Source: Pseudomonadota bacterium (lineage in GTDB: Bacteria; Pseudomonadota; Gammaproteobacteria; Steroidobacterales; Steroidobacteraceae). From it: a DNA stretch of 64,000 nucleotides. The notes under the pieces are model-generated. The model made no database searches, had not been told where the DNA came from, and was given only the letters and a program-made list of their open reading frames with translations. Where the stretch lies: positions 613,355 to 677,354 of the forward strand of contig JAFEDS010000010.1 in NCBI GenBank assembly GCA_018241505.1. The letters run 5' to 3'. Below, piece after piece: positions 1 through 9,451 of this stretch (within the stretch, counting starts at the first letter, position 1; every line of letters starts with the position of its first letter). Position numbers and translations under genes: made by a program.

Positions 1-477
1 GACGACGGCGGCGCGCTGAACGCCCACGTAATTGATAACCCCGATGAGGACGATCGCCGCAGCAGCCACGTACCGCACCTGCTGAGGACTCATCGGGACA
101 AAGTATCCGAGGTATTCGGCGAAAATAGTCGACGTGGCGCCGAGGGCCGAGGCACGTACAACGGCCAGCTCGGTCCAACCAAACATGAAGGCCGGTAGCG
201 GCCCGAAGCTCTCCAGCAGGTAGGCAAAAATTCCACCGGACCGCGGCAACGCGCCCGCCAGCTCGGAAATGGTGAGCGCCCCGAACAGGGCAATGAGGCC
301 GCCGAGTATCCAGCAAAGCACGACCGGTCCCGGGTCATGAAGCTGGGCAGCCACCGTGGCCGGCACGCGAAAGATCCCGCTGCCGATCGTCACTCCGACC
401 AGCACGGCCACTGCATTCAACAGCCCGATCTGCCGGGGCAGACGTTCGCCCCACCGATCTGGCGCTGGCTGTTCCAT
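1..477 (-). CDS. APC-family amino acid permease, N-terminal part (runs off the left edge)
   Basis: The visible 159 residues start MEQPAPDRWGERLPRQIGLL and continue into hydrophobic helices typical of the amino acid-polyamine-organocation superfamily. The first helix carries the unwound GVTIGSGIFRVP segment that binds the substrate backbone in this family, and a later stretch reads SELAGALPRSGGIFAYL, another family hallmark. It should be an inner-membrane amino acid transporter, probably of the LAT-like branch; the substrate cannot be told. The C-terminal part lies outside the window. The ATG at 475-477 follows the stop of the upstream GGDEF gene by 7 bases on the same strand, so the two may be cotranscribed. 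Confidence 0.85.
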   Translation of the reverse strand, partial: MEQPAPDRWGERLPRQIGLLNAVAVLVGVTIGSGIFRVPATVAAQLHDPGPVVLCWILGGLIALFGALTISELAGALPRSGGIFAYLLESFGPLPAFMFGWTELAVVRASALGATSTIFAEYLGYFVPMSPQQVRYVAAAAIVLIGVINYVGVQRAAVV

Positions 478-484
478 CAAATGA

Positions 485-2416
485 TCAGGCTTCTGCTGCA
501 AGCGAATCCACGCCCGGCGTTGGGTCCGCCGGTAACTTCGGCTCCGTTTCCACGCAATTGCGTCCGTTCCTCTTCGCAGCATACAACGCAAAGTCGGCTC
601 GTTTCAGCATGGTGCTCGGAGTGTCCGCACCGGGGTTGGACACCGCACATCCGAGACTTGCGGTGACCCGCCGATGGTCCGAGCACCAGCGCGAAGTGTC
701 GATCGCCATGATCGCCTCACGGAACTGCTCAGCCGCCCGCCGCGCGCCGCCCAGGTCCATCCGTGGCAACACAATGAGGAATTCTTCCCCTCCCAGGCGG
801 CCGAAGAAGCCCGGCTCGGCAACGAGATTGCGTACGGTGGTCGCGACGGCTTTCAACACCTCATCTCCCGTGGGATGCCCGAACTGGTCGTTGATTTTTT
901 TGAAATGATCGACATCCACGATCAGGGCGGCGCACGTCCCCTGCTCCGGATCGCGCAGCAGCGGATCGAGGCGCGACAACACCGACCGTCGGTTCGGCAC
1001 ATGGGTCAGCTCATCGGTCAACGCCAGATACTTCATGCGAAGCGCATGGCGCCGCTGGTGTATCGCAAGCATCGCCAGTACCAAACCCAGTGTCACTGAC
1101 AACAGGATGACGGCCCCCTGCAGATGCCGCAGGCTCTGCGCCTGGGCCAGCGCCTGTTGGTTAATGGCGTTCTCATGGATCAGCAGCGCGTTTTCCTTGT
1201 CCTTGGCCGTCGTATCGAATTCGACCTTCAAAGTGGCGAAGCGCTGGTCGAGCTGATTATTCAGAAGCCGGTCGGAGGTCTCCTTGGCCTGCGTGCGTCG
1301 ATCATAGGCGGCCCGCCAGTTGCCGCTCTCGGCATAGACCTCGGCAAGCTCCGAATAGGTGGCATTCAACTCATTCATGGCATCGGCCTGGCGGAAGACC
1401 CGCAGAGCGTCTTCCAGGGCGGCCGTGCTCTCGGGCAGCTTATCCAACTTGTGATAGGCGATGCCGCGCGCCAGTTGGATCTGCGCGCGCAAACGCGCAT
1501 CCGGCGTCTGACTCTGCAGGACCTCTGCACGAGCCAACGTTTCCAGCGCACCCTTGGGGTCGCCCGAAGCATTGGCAACAGCCGCCAGTCCACGCAGGGC
1601 ATACGCTTCCCCACGGGGGTATGCGAGCTGACGACTCACTGCCAATGAACCCGCAAATGACTTGCGGGACTCATCCCACTCATGCAGGTTCTCGTAGGCA
1701 CGGCCCAGGTTGTGCAGCGTGACGGCCACTTCGCGCTGCATGCCCGCTTCCCGCTGAGCCTTCAGTGCGCGGGAATAAATTGTCACGGCCTGCCCATAGT
1801 CGCCCATCCGGTTATAGAGGGTGGCGATGCTGTTCATCACCGTGAGCCCATGAACCGGCTTGCGGAGTTTCTCGTACAGGGTTTCTGCGCGCCGCAGATC
1901 GCTCAGGCCGGAGGCATACTCTCCCTCCAACCCCAGCAGGTACCCGCGCGAAAACAAGCTTTGCGCCAACATATCATCGTCGTGGGTTTCTGCGGCGACC
2001 GTGACTGCCTGCTCATACAGGGCACGCGCCTTGGCATTATTGCCGGCCGTCTCGAAGATCTGGCCGCGGCAATCGAGCAGGCCGGCCTTGAGGCCTTTAC
2101 GGTGCGCGTTGGGCAGTAGCGCGGTGCCGGCGTCGATTTCGCGCTCGGCCGCCGCTGTATCGCGCTCTGCAAAATAGTCGCAAAGGAGCAAGTGCGCCTG
2201 CACTTGGAGGTCCACGTCGGGCCGTTCGCCAAGCAGTTTGAGCGCTGCGTCCGCGTCCCGCTTGCTGGCCTCGGGGTCGGTCCGCATCTCAATGGTCGCG
2301 CGTTCGAGATACTCTATGGCTGGATGCGGGCCGGGCGGTGCATCCGCCGCCCACGCCAGTCCTGCCCCAAGCAGGGTAATGAGCCAAATCGAGTGCTTGG
2401 ATCGGACCGGCAGCAT
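485..2416 (-). CDS. TPR-repeat diguanylate cyclase (GGDEF), signal peptide and one TM helix
   Basis: The protein has a signal sequence (MLPVRSKHSIWLITLLGAG...AWA), about 350 residues of tetratricopeptide-like helices, a transmembrane helix (GAVILLSVTLGLVLAMLAIH) and a C-terminal GGDEF domain. The layout suggests a periplasmic or extracytoplasmic TPR sensor controlling a cytoplasmic cyclase that makes c-di-GMP from two GTP. The signature loop reads RLGGEEF, an active variant, with LIVDVDHFKKINDQFGH upstream. The RxxD inhibitory site normally just before the loop is absent (AEPG there), so product inhibition at that site is unlikely. I start at the ATG at 2414-2416, which opens the signal peptide; a GTG at 2464 would add 16 residues and overlap the end of the upstream cysB remnant. 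Confidence 0.85.
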   Translation of the reverse strand: MLPVRSKHSIWLITLLGAGLAWAADAPPGPHPAIEYLERATIEMRTDPEASKRDADAALKLLGERPDVDLQVQAHLLLCDYFAERDTAAAEREIDAGTALLPNAHRKGLKAGLLDCRGQIFETAGNNAKARALYEQAVTVAAETHDDDMLAQSLFSRGYLLGLEGEYASGLSDLRRAETLYEKLRKPVHGLTVMNSIATLYNRMGDYGQAVTIYSRALKAQREAGMQREVAVTLHNLGRAYENLHEWDESRKSFAGSLAVSRQLAYPRGEAYALRGLAAVANASGDPKGALETLARAEVLQSQTPDARLRAQIQLARGIAYHKLDKLPESTAALEDALRVFRQADAMNELNATYSELAEVYAESGNWRAAYDRRTQAKETSDRLLNNQLDQRFATLKVEFDTTAKDKENALLIHENAINQQALAQAQSLRHLQGAVILLSVTLGLVLAMLAIHQRRHALRMKYLALTDELTHVPNRRSVLSRLDPLLRDPEQGTCAALIVDVDHFKKINDQFGHPTGDEVLKAVATTVRNLVAEPGFFGRLGGEEFLIVLPRMDLGGARRAAEQFREAIMAIDTSRWCSDHRRVTASLGCAVSNPGADTPSTMLKRADFALYAAKRNGRNCVETEPKLPADPTPGVDSLAAEA

Positions 2417-2460
2417 GGGCAAGAAGATGGCAACCTCGAGCGGAAGCCATCCATTATCGC

Positions 2461-3208
2461 TCACACCGTGCGAACGGGAAGCCTGAAGTTCCGATTATCG
2501 CAGGCTGGGCGGCGAGGCAGGGCAATGCGGGCACACAGCTCGTCCACCTCTGCCTGGGTGGAACAGCGGGCCGCCCGGTCGACCTGCTCGCGGTCCAGGT
2601 GAGGAGCCACCATCGCCATCAGCTCGTGCATGAACCCGCGCAACAGCCGGTCCCGTTCAAATCCAATCCAGGTGGTATGGAGTGGAAAGAGGTGCTCCGC
2701 CTCGACAGATACCAATCCCCGATCGCGCCCGGGATCCAACGCAACATCGGCGACGATCCCCACACCCAACCCGAGCCGCACATAGGTCTTGATCACATCC
2801 GCATCCCGCGCCGTCAGCGCGACATTGACGGCGAGGCCGGCCGCCGCACAAGCATCGTGCAACGCTGCTGAACAACTCGCGTGACCCGGTGGCCATGGCA
2901 AAGTCGATCCGGTTGACGTCCGCCATCTGCGCGATCTGCTCGGAAGTGCCCTGGTGCAGATGAAACTGCACGTTGGGATACCGCCGCCGGAACTGTTGGA
3001 TGATGTGTGGCAGTACGTAACGAGCCTGCGTGTGGGTGGTCCCGATCGACAGCGAGCCGCGATCGTCCTCCTTCAGGTCTTCCGACAGGCCCTGAATGTT
3101 TTCCGTTTCTCGCAACATCCTCAGCGCATGGCGAATGGCCGCGGCCGCGGTCATGTTCAAATCGCTCTGGACGACCGCCGCCAGATAGCGCAGTTGCTGC
3201 AATTTCAT
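2461..3208 (-). pseudogene. Degenerate cysB-like LysR regulator, two internal deletions
   Basis: The N-terminus MKLQQLRYLAAVVQSDLNM matches CysB-type LysR regulators of sulfur assimilation. After about 23 residues the text jumps to IRHALRMLRETENIQ, so the recognition part of the helix-turn-helix is gone. The effector domain resumes normally (SIGTTHTQARYVLPHIIQQF, then LHQGTSEQIAQMADVNRIDF) until RELF near 2880, where the frame is lost. In another frame, downstream of a second missing piece of the effector domain, it continues with TARDADVIKTYVRLGLGVGI to a TGA at 2461. The DNA-binding domain is deleted and the frame is broken, so no working regulator can be made. The comparison with CysB is from memory of the family; the breaks themselves are visible in the sequence. 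Confidence 0.8.
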
Positions 3209-3328
3209 GAGGTAGCGGCAGTCTATCGGGGCCATACTCACAAAGCGGTCGCGCGCCGGTAGCGAAGTGGTGACCGGTTTTCCAGTGGATCCAAATCCGC
3301 GAGCACTCATCCCGAACCGAGGACTTGC

Positions 3329-5851
3329 ATGGCCAAGAGCATAAACGCCCCGTCTTCCGACCCACCCACCCGCATACCCGTCGCGGGAATCGGCGCGTCC
3401 GCGGGCGGAATCGAGGCTTTGCGCGAGTTCTTCTCCGCAGTGCCCTCGGATCTCGGAATCGCATATGTGGTCGTTGTTCACTTGGCGCCGGATCGTGCGA
3501 GCGACCTCGCTCCCATTCTCGCTCGCTGCACCCAAATGAAAGTCACCGAGGTCAGCGACCATAAGAGGCTGCCGCTGAAGCCCGACTCGGTGTATGTCAT
3601 TGCGCCCGATCACAATCTGGAAATGCACGATGGCATGGTCGGTGCCGGGCCTTTGGACCAGCCGTTGGGGCGCCGCAGCGCAATTGACCTGTTTTTCCGC
3701 TCCCTGGCCGACGGCCATGGCGATGGTTACGCCATCATCCTCTCAGGCGGCGGCTCCGATGGCGCCTTGGGAGCAAAGGCCGTCAAAGAGGCCGGGGGCG
3801 TGGTGTTAGTGCAGGATCCGCGCGAGGCTCAGCACGAGGGGATGCCACGGTCGGTTATCGGCGCCGAAGTTGCAGACGTCGTGCTTCCCGTGCGCGAGCT
3901 AGCAAAAAGGCTCGCGGAGCTGGTGCAGAGCCGTGCCCAGCTCGCACGCATGGTCACTCCGTCAACGGCCGCCCCGAGCGTCGATGCGGACGACGAAACG
4001 ACCCTGAAGCGCATTTTCGAGCTGGTGCGATCGCGAACGGGACACGACTTCTCGCGCTACAAGCGGCCCACGATCCTGCGCAGGCTCGCGCGGCGAATGC
4101 AGCTCAACCACGCAGCCGGGCTCGATCAATATCTCACGTTCCTGCGCGACAACTCGGAGGAGGTGCAGAGCCTGTTTGACGATCTGTTGATTTCCGTGAC
4201 GACGTTCTTTCGTGATCCAGCCGCGTGGGAGGCTCTGCGCCAGCAGATCGTCATCCCCCTCGTCGATAACTGCAATGCGGATCAATCGATCCGTATCTGG
4301 GTCCCCGGTTGTGCAACCGGGGAGGAAGCCTATACGGTGGCGATTTTGTTCCGGGAGGAAATCAGTCGGCGCGATATGCACTGCGAGCTCGTGATTTTCG
4401 GGTCCGACGTGGACCAGGGCGCCCTCGCAATCGCACGCGAGGGCATTTACCCCTCATCCATCACAGCGGACGTGTCGGAGGCGCGGCTCGCACGCTATTT
4501 CCGTGCGGAAGGCGATCACTATCGCGTGTCATCCGAAATTCGCGACAGCGTGGTCTTCGCCGTACACAGCGTGCTGCGCGACCCGCCCTTCTCGAAACTG
4601 CACCTGATCTCGTGCCGCAACCTGCTCATTTACCTCGATCGGGAGCTGCAGCAACAACTTCACAACGTCTTTCGTTACGGATTGCGCGACGATGGTTATC
4701 TCTTCCTGGGGGTTTCGGAAACCACCGACAACGAACTGTTCGAATCAATCGACAAGCAGCATCGGATCTTCCGGGCCCGGATCCGGTCCGCGGGCCCACC
4801 GGTCCGGCTGCCTCAGCTTCCCGCCGTGCCGCAGGTGCCGACGATTGTCGAGCGCGTGCGTGAAAGATCCAATCGCCTGAAGCGCTCGCCGATCGAGTCC
4901 CACCTGGAGGCGCTGGAGGACTTCGCCCCTCCAAGCGTACTGATCGATGAGCACTGGGCGATCGAGCATTTGTCCGAGTCCGCCGGACGTTACCTACAGC
5001 CTCGCGGTGGCGCGCCCAGTCAGATAATCACGGAATTGGTTCGCGCCGAGCTCGTTGACGAGCTTCGCTCGGCACTCCACAAGACTTTCGAGTTGCGCCA
5101 GCCTTCCCTGTCCGCGTTTGTGCCGGTCCGCTTCAATGGCACACCCCAGTTGGTGGGCCTGCTCGTGCAGCCGCTCACGAGATCCGATGAGCAGGAGCCA
5201 TCCGCCGTGGTCTTTTTCCTCGAAGCCGGCAAGGCCAGCAAGGAAGAGATCGCGCCACGGAACGAGTCGAGCGACTCGTTCGTTCTAAGTCTTCGGGACA
5301 ATCTGCGCATTGCGGAACAGCGCCTGGAAAGCATGCGCCAGGACCATGGTATGGCCTATGAGGACCTGCGGGCGGCGAATGAGGAGCTCCAGAGTCTCAA
5401 CGAGGAATACCGGTCCACGACCGAAGAGCTGGAGACGAGCAAAGAAGAATTGCAAAGCGTCAACGAAGAGCTGCAGACCGTCAATCACGAGCTCAAGATG
5501 AAGCTGGAGGAAGTCTCGCGCGCCAACAACGACCTGGAAAACTTCATGGCAGCCACCGACATCCCCATGTTGTTTCTCGATCGCGGTCTGTGCATCAAAC
5601 GCTATACCGCGCCGCTGCGCCAACTCTTCAATGTCAAGAATCACGATCATGGCCGGCCCATTGGCGATCTCACCCATAACCTACAGGACTACGACTCCCT
5701 GGAAAGGGATGTGTTGCAAGTGTTAAACGACCTGGTGCCGATCGAACGGCCGGTGAACACGCGCGACGGTCAGCGTCTCGCGGTGCGTATCCGGCCTTAT
5801 CGGACATCCGAGGACAAGATCGACGGTGTGGTAGTCACCTTCGTACGGTAG
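3329..5851 (+). CDS. CheB-CheR fusion signalling protein with coiled coil and PAS-like domain
   Basis: The 840-residue protein combines a CheB methylesterase domain (about 15-195), a CheR methyltransferase domain (about 215-480), a region of unclear fold, a glutamate-rich coiled coil (about 665-735, repeats of the SxNEEL type) and a PAS-like domain at the end. The CheB triad is intact: Ser in GIGASAGG, His in VVHLAPD and Asp in LSGGGSDGA. The CheR SAM loop reads VPGCATGEEAYT. It has no receiver domain and no chemoreceptor, CheA or CheW gene nearby, so its targets are unknown; such fusions are usually sensory proteins outside classical chemotaxis. The next gene begins 12 bases after its stop, implying an operon. 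Confidence 0.88.
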   Translation: MAKSINAPSSDPPTRIPVAGIGASAGGIEALREFFSAVPSDLGIAYVVVVHLAPDRASDLAPILARCTQMKVTEVSDHKRLPLKPDSVYVIAPDHNLEMHDGMVGAGPLDQPLGRRSAIDLFFRSLADGHGDGYAIILSGGGSDGALGAKAVKEAGGVVLVQDPREAQHEGMPRSVIGAEVADVVLPVRELAKRLAELVQSRAQLARMVTPSTAAPSVDADDETTLKRIFELVRSRTGHDFSRYKRPTILRRLARRMQLNHAAGLDQYLTFLRDNSEEVQSLFDDLLISVTTFFRDPAAWEALRQQIVIPLVDNCNADQSIRIWVPGCATGEEAYTVAILFREEISRRDMHCELVIFGSDVDQGALAIAREGIYPSSITADVSEARLARYFRAEGDHYRVSSEIRDSVVFAVHSVLRDPPFSKLHLISCRNLLIYLDRELQQQLHNVFRYGLRDDGYLFLGVSETTDNELFESIDKQHRIFRARIRSAGPPVRLPQLPAVPQVPTIVERVRERSNRLKRSPIESHLEALEDFAPPSVLIDEHWAIEHLSESAGRYLQPRGGAPSQIITELVRAELVDELRSALHKTFELRQPSLSAFVPVRFNGTPQLVGLLVQPLTRSDEQEPSAVVFFLEAGKASKEEIAPRNESSDSFVLSLRDNLRIAEQRLESMRQDHGMAYEDLRAANEELQSLNEEYRSTTEELETSKEELQSVNEELQTVNHELKMKLEEVSRANNDLENFMAATDIPMLFLDRGLCIKRYTAPLRQLFNVKNHDHGRPIGDLTHNLQDYDSLERDVLQVLNDLVPIERPVNTRDGQRLAVRIRPYRTSEDKIDGVVVTFVR

Positions 5852-5863
5852 GAGCCAACAGTT

Positions 5864-8800
5864 GTGTACATAGTCGGCATCGGCGCTTCAGCCGGGGGCC
5901 TCTCCGCCCTCCAGGTCCTGCTCAGCTCGATGCCACCACAACCCGGCTTCGCCTGTGTGATCGTGATGCACCTCTCGCCCGATCATGAAAGTCATCTTGC
6001 TGAGTTTCTGCAGCCATCCACGCCGATGCCGGTCACGCAGGTGAACGCCACGATCGCGCTCGAAGCAAATCACGTCTATGTCATACCGCCCAATGCCAAT
6101 CTGAACTCGATCGACACTCATTTGCGGCTTTCGGAGCTCGAGGAGCGCCGGTTGGAGCGTGCTCCCATCGATCACTTCCTGCGTACTCTCGCGAGCACCC
6201 ACGACGGCACGGCGATAGTCATCATTCTGACAGGAGCGGGCGCGGACGGTTCCATCGGCGTGCGTTATATCAGTCAATGTGGTGGGCTCGCCATCGCCCA
6301 GGATCCACAGGAAGCCGAATTTGACAGCATGCCGCGCAGTGCCATTGCGACAGGAGCAATCGACATAGTGTTGCCCCTGCGGCGGATGGCGGGTGAGATC
6401 CTCCGGTTCTGTAACACCCGGCCGCAACTGCCAGTCCCCGATGGCGAGGGCAGGATACAAGACAGCGAGGAAGCGCTTCTCAAACGGGTTACGACCGACC
6501 TGGAACAAACAACCCATCAGAATTTTGACGTCTACCGGCGACCGAGGTTGCTCAAACGTCTGCGCCGGCGAATGCAGTTGCAGCACGTCACCCGCGTAAA
6601 GGACTACCTGGACATACTCGGAAGCAAAAAACAGGAAGCAGAGGCCCTTGCCGAGGACCTGCTGCTCGCCCCCACCGAGTTCTTCGGTGACCCGGGCGCG
6701 TTTCGCGAGCTCGAGAAAAAGATCATTCCGGAGCTGTTGGAGCGAAAATCCGGCACCGACGGGCGGCTGCGAGTGTGGACCATTGGTTGCTCGACGGGCG
6801 AAGAGGCCTACTCACTGGCCATTCTCTGCACGGAAGCCGCGGAAGAGCACGGGCGTCCCGTGCGGCTGCAGATTTTCGCAACCGACAACTCCGCCAGATC
6901 CTTGGCTGCGGCGCGCGATGGCGTCTATCCCCGGGAGATCGGCGCCGCGGTTTCAGCGAAACGTCTCGAGCGTTTCTTCACGGCCGAACGCGGCTCATTT
7001 CGGGTCAAGCGGCCGATCCGTGACGTTGTATTGTTTGCAGCCCATAGCCTGTTCCGCGATCCGCCGTTCGCGCGGATCGACCTCATTGTCTGCCGGAACC
7101 TCATGAACGAGCTGCAGCCCGAGGTCCGTCGGGCCGTGCTGGCCCTGTTCCACTATGCCCTGGAGCCCCAGGGCCTGCTGGTTCTGGGCGACCAGGACGC
7201 GCAGCAGGCCGACGGATTCGAGCCGCTGCAGGCGGACTCAGGAACCCTGTTGCGCAAGATCCCGGGGCCGCGCCATCATCACGATGCCCCGGCGCTGGTG
7301 CAACCGTTCGCGGCCGAGCGCACACAGCCGCAACGGCCCTCCTCCGCCGGCGATATAAACATCCGAATCAACGGCCATTACCAGTCAGCACTCGAGTCAT
7401 ATGCGCCTCCGAGTGTGCTCATCAACGCCGCCAACGAAGTCGTGCATTTTGCGATGACGGCCTCGCGATACCTGCGGATCCCGGGGGGCGCGCTCACGGA
7501 TGACCTGACTCGCCTCGTTCCGGAGCCGGCCCGTTCCGCGCTGTTGGAGGGGTTGCGCGTCCTGCGTAACGGTGCAAAAAATTGGCGCTCGGAGCCGCTG
7601 TCCTTGGCGGCCGAGGATGGATTGAGACGCATCTGCCTGCGCCTCGAGCGCGTCGCGGCAACCGAGTTGATTCTCGTTGTATTTGACGACCGCGATCAAG
7701 GCACTTCCCGGCCGGAGCTGCACGCGGAAGCCGCGCAGATCATCGTGGATCTCGAAGCCCAGATCCGCTCGTTGAATTCGCGACTGCAGGAGCTGACGCG
7801 CCGGCCCGTAACCGAAGATCTCAACACCGTGCGCGGCATGTTGGATGAGGCGACCGCCGAGTTGCACCTGGTTCTGGGCGAGCTTGCCGCCTCGAAGGAA
7901 GAGCTACAGGCGGTCAATGAAGAGCTCGTGGCTCTCGATGATGAGAACCGCCGGCGTCTGGCCGAGCTGACCCAGATATCGACGGATCTGCAGCATCTGC
8001 TGGCCTCTACCGGCGTGGCCACACTGTTTCTCGACAGGAATCTCAACATCGTGCGTTTCACGCCGCTGTTTGGCGACCTGTTTGGCTTGCGCGCGACCGA
8101 CATCGGCCGGCGCGTATCGGATCTGACGCGCCTCGCGCAATATCAGGGGCTCGAAGATGACGCAGTCCGGGTGCTGGGGAGTCTGCAGCCCGTGGAGCAG
8201 GAAATCATGCGTTCCGACGGGCGCTGGTATCTGAGCCGCATGCTGCCCTATCGCACTGCCGCGGGGCTGGTGCAGGGACTGGTCCTCACTTTCATGGACA
8301 TCACCGATCGCAAGCGCGCCGAGCTCGCATTGCAGGCTGCCAACCGGGGCAAGGACGAATTCCTGGCCGTTCTAGGCCATGAGCTGCGCAACCCGCTCGC
8401 GCCCATCAGCTCCGGCGTCGAAGTGTTGAAAGCCGCGCCCGGCGATCGCGATATTGTCAAGAAGATGGCCGCCACGATGGGACGCCAGACCCAACAGCTC
8501 GTGCGGCTCGTAGATGACCTGCTGGAGGTATCGCGCATCAGCGGGGGCAAGCTGCAGATTCGCACCGCCCCCCTGGATTTGCGCGAAGTCATCCAGGACG
8601 CCATCGCGGCTGCCAGATCCGCCATTGAGCGGGCCGGCCATTCATTGGAAGTGGCCCTGCCCGCGGAGCCGATCCGGATCATGGGCGATGCCGCGCGGCT
8701 GGTCCAAGTCGTCTCGAATCTTCTCAACAACGCGGTGCGCTACACACCATCTCCCGGGACGATTGCCGTGCGCGCGACGTGCCAACAGAATCTCGCGTTG

Positions 8801-9451
8801 CTCGAAGTCGAGGACACCGGGGTGGGAGTCCCTCAGGATCTGTTGGAGAATATCTTCGAGATGTTCTTTCAGGGAGCTAACACCCAGGCAGAAGGCGGAG
8901 CCGGGCTCGGTATCGGCCTGACGCTGGCCAAAACGCTGGTCGAGCTGCACGGCGGTCAGATCACCGCCCGCAGCGGTGGCGCGCACCAGGGCAGTACCTT
9001 CGAGATCCGGCTGCCGCTGGCCCGCGATGTTGAGTTGCCTTGCGCTGTGCAGCCCGAGCAGCCGATCGGCAACGGCGAGCATCGCATCCTGATTGTCGAT
9101 GACAACACCGATGCAGCCGAGACGCTTCGCGCCTTGTTGAAGTCGCTTGGAGAGAACCAGGTCTTCACGGTTTCCAGCGGCGAGCAGGCGCTCGAGAGCG
9201 CATCGGAGCTGCATCCGGACATTGTATTGCTCGATCTCATGATGCCCGGAATCGACGGCTATGAAGTTGCGCGCCGCATGCGCCGGCAACCCTGGGGAAA
9301 AGACCTGATGATCGTCGCCCTGTCAGGATGGGGACAAGACGAGCATCGCCGCAGGACTCGGGAAGCGGGTTTCGACCGCCACGTCACCAAGCCGGCGGAC
9401 CTCGTAGCACTCAGGTCGGTGTTGCACGCCTCGACACCCATCCATCACTGA
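5864..9451 (+). CDS. CheB-CheR-PAS-hybrid histidine kinase with C-terminal receiver
   Basis: The 1195-residue protein carries, in order, CheB methylesterase (1-185, intact Ser in GASAGG, His in VMHLSPD, Asp in GAGADGS), CheR (about 205-465, SAM loop IGCSTGEEAYS), a coiled coil, PAS, a HisKA dimerization domain with H-box GHELRNPLAPI, an HATPase domain (N-box NLLNNAVRYT, G-box EDTGVGVP) and a receiver (ILIVDDN, phospho-acceptor Asp in DIVLLDLMMPG, Lys in VTKPA). It joins methylation-type and phosphorelay signalling in one soluble protein. The start is GTG at 5864, 8-9 bases after an AGGAG ribosome site that overlaps the upstream stop. Its last 7 bases overlap the convergent gene at 9445. Confidence 0.9.
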   Translation: MYIVGIGASAGGLSALQVLLSSMPPQPGFACVIVMHLSPDHESHLAEFLQPSTPMPVTQVNATIALEANHVYVIPPNANLNSIDTHLRLSELEERRLERAPIDHFLRTLASTHDGTAIVIILTGAGADGSIGVRYISQCGGLAIAQDPQEAEFDSMPRSAIATGAIDIVLPLRRMAGEILRFCNTRPQLPVPDGEGRIQDSEEALLKRVTTDLEQTTHQNFDVYRRPRLLKRLRRRMQLQHVTRVKDYLDILGSKKQEAEALAEDLLLAPTEFFGDPGAFRELEKKIIPELLERKSGTDGRLRVWTIGCSTGEEAYSLAILCTEAAEEHGRPVRLQIFATDNSARSLAAARDGVYPREIGAAVSAKRLERFFTAERGSFRVKRPIRDVVLFAAHSLFRDPPFARIDLIVCRNLMNELQPEVRRAVLALFHYALEPQGLLVLGDQDAQQADGFEPLQADSGTLLRKIPGPRHHHDAPALVQPFAAERTQPQRPSSAGDINIRINGHYQSALESYAPPSVLINAANEVVHFAMTASRYLRIPGGALTDDLTRLVPEPARSALLEGLRVLRNGAKNWRSEPLSLAAEDGLRRICLRLERVAATELILVVFDDRDQGTSRPELHAEAAQIIVDLEAQIRSLNSRLQELTRRPVTEDLNTVRGMLDEATAELHLVLGELAASKEELQAVNEELVALDDENRRRLAELTQISTDLQHLLASTGVATLFLDRNLNIVRFTPLFGDLFGLRATDIGRRVSDLTRLAQYQGLEDDAVRVLGSLQPVEQEIMRSDGRWYLSRMLPYRTAAGLVQGLVLTFMDITDRKRAELALQAANRGKDEFLAVLGHELRNPLAPISSGVEVLKAAPGDRDIVKKMAATMGRQTQQLVRLVDDLLEVSRISGGKLQIRTAPLDLREVIQDAIAAARSAIERAGHSLEVALPAEPIRIMGDAARLVQVVSNLLNNAVRYTPSPGTIAVRATCQQNLALLEVEDTGVGVPQDLLENIFEMFFQGANTQAEGGAGLGIGLTLAKTLVELHGGQITARSGGAHQGSTFEIRLPLARDVELPCAVQPEQPIGNGEHRILIVDDNTDAAETLRALLKSLGENQVFTVSSGEQALESASELHPDIVLLDLMMPGIDGYEVARRMRRQPWGKDLMIVALSGWGQDEHRRRTREAGFDRHVTKPADLVALRSVLHASTPIHH

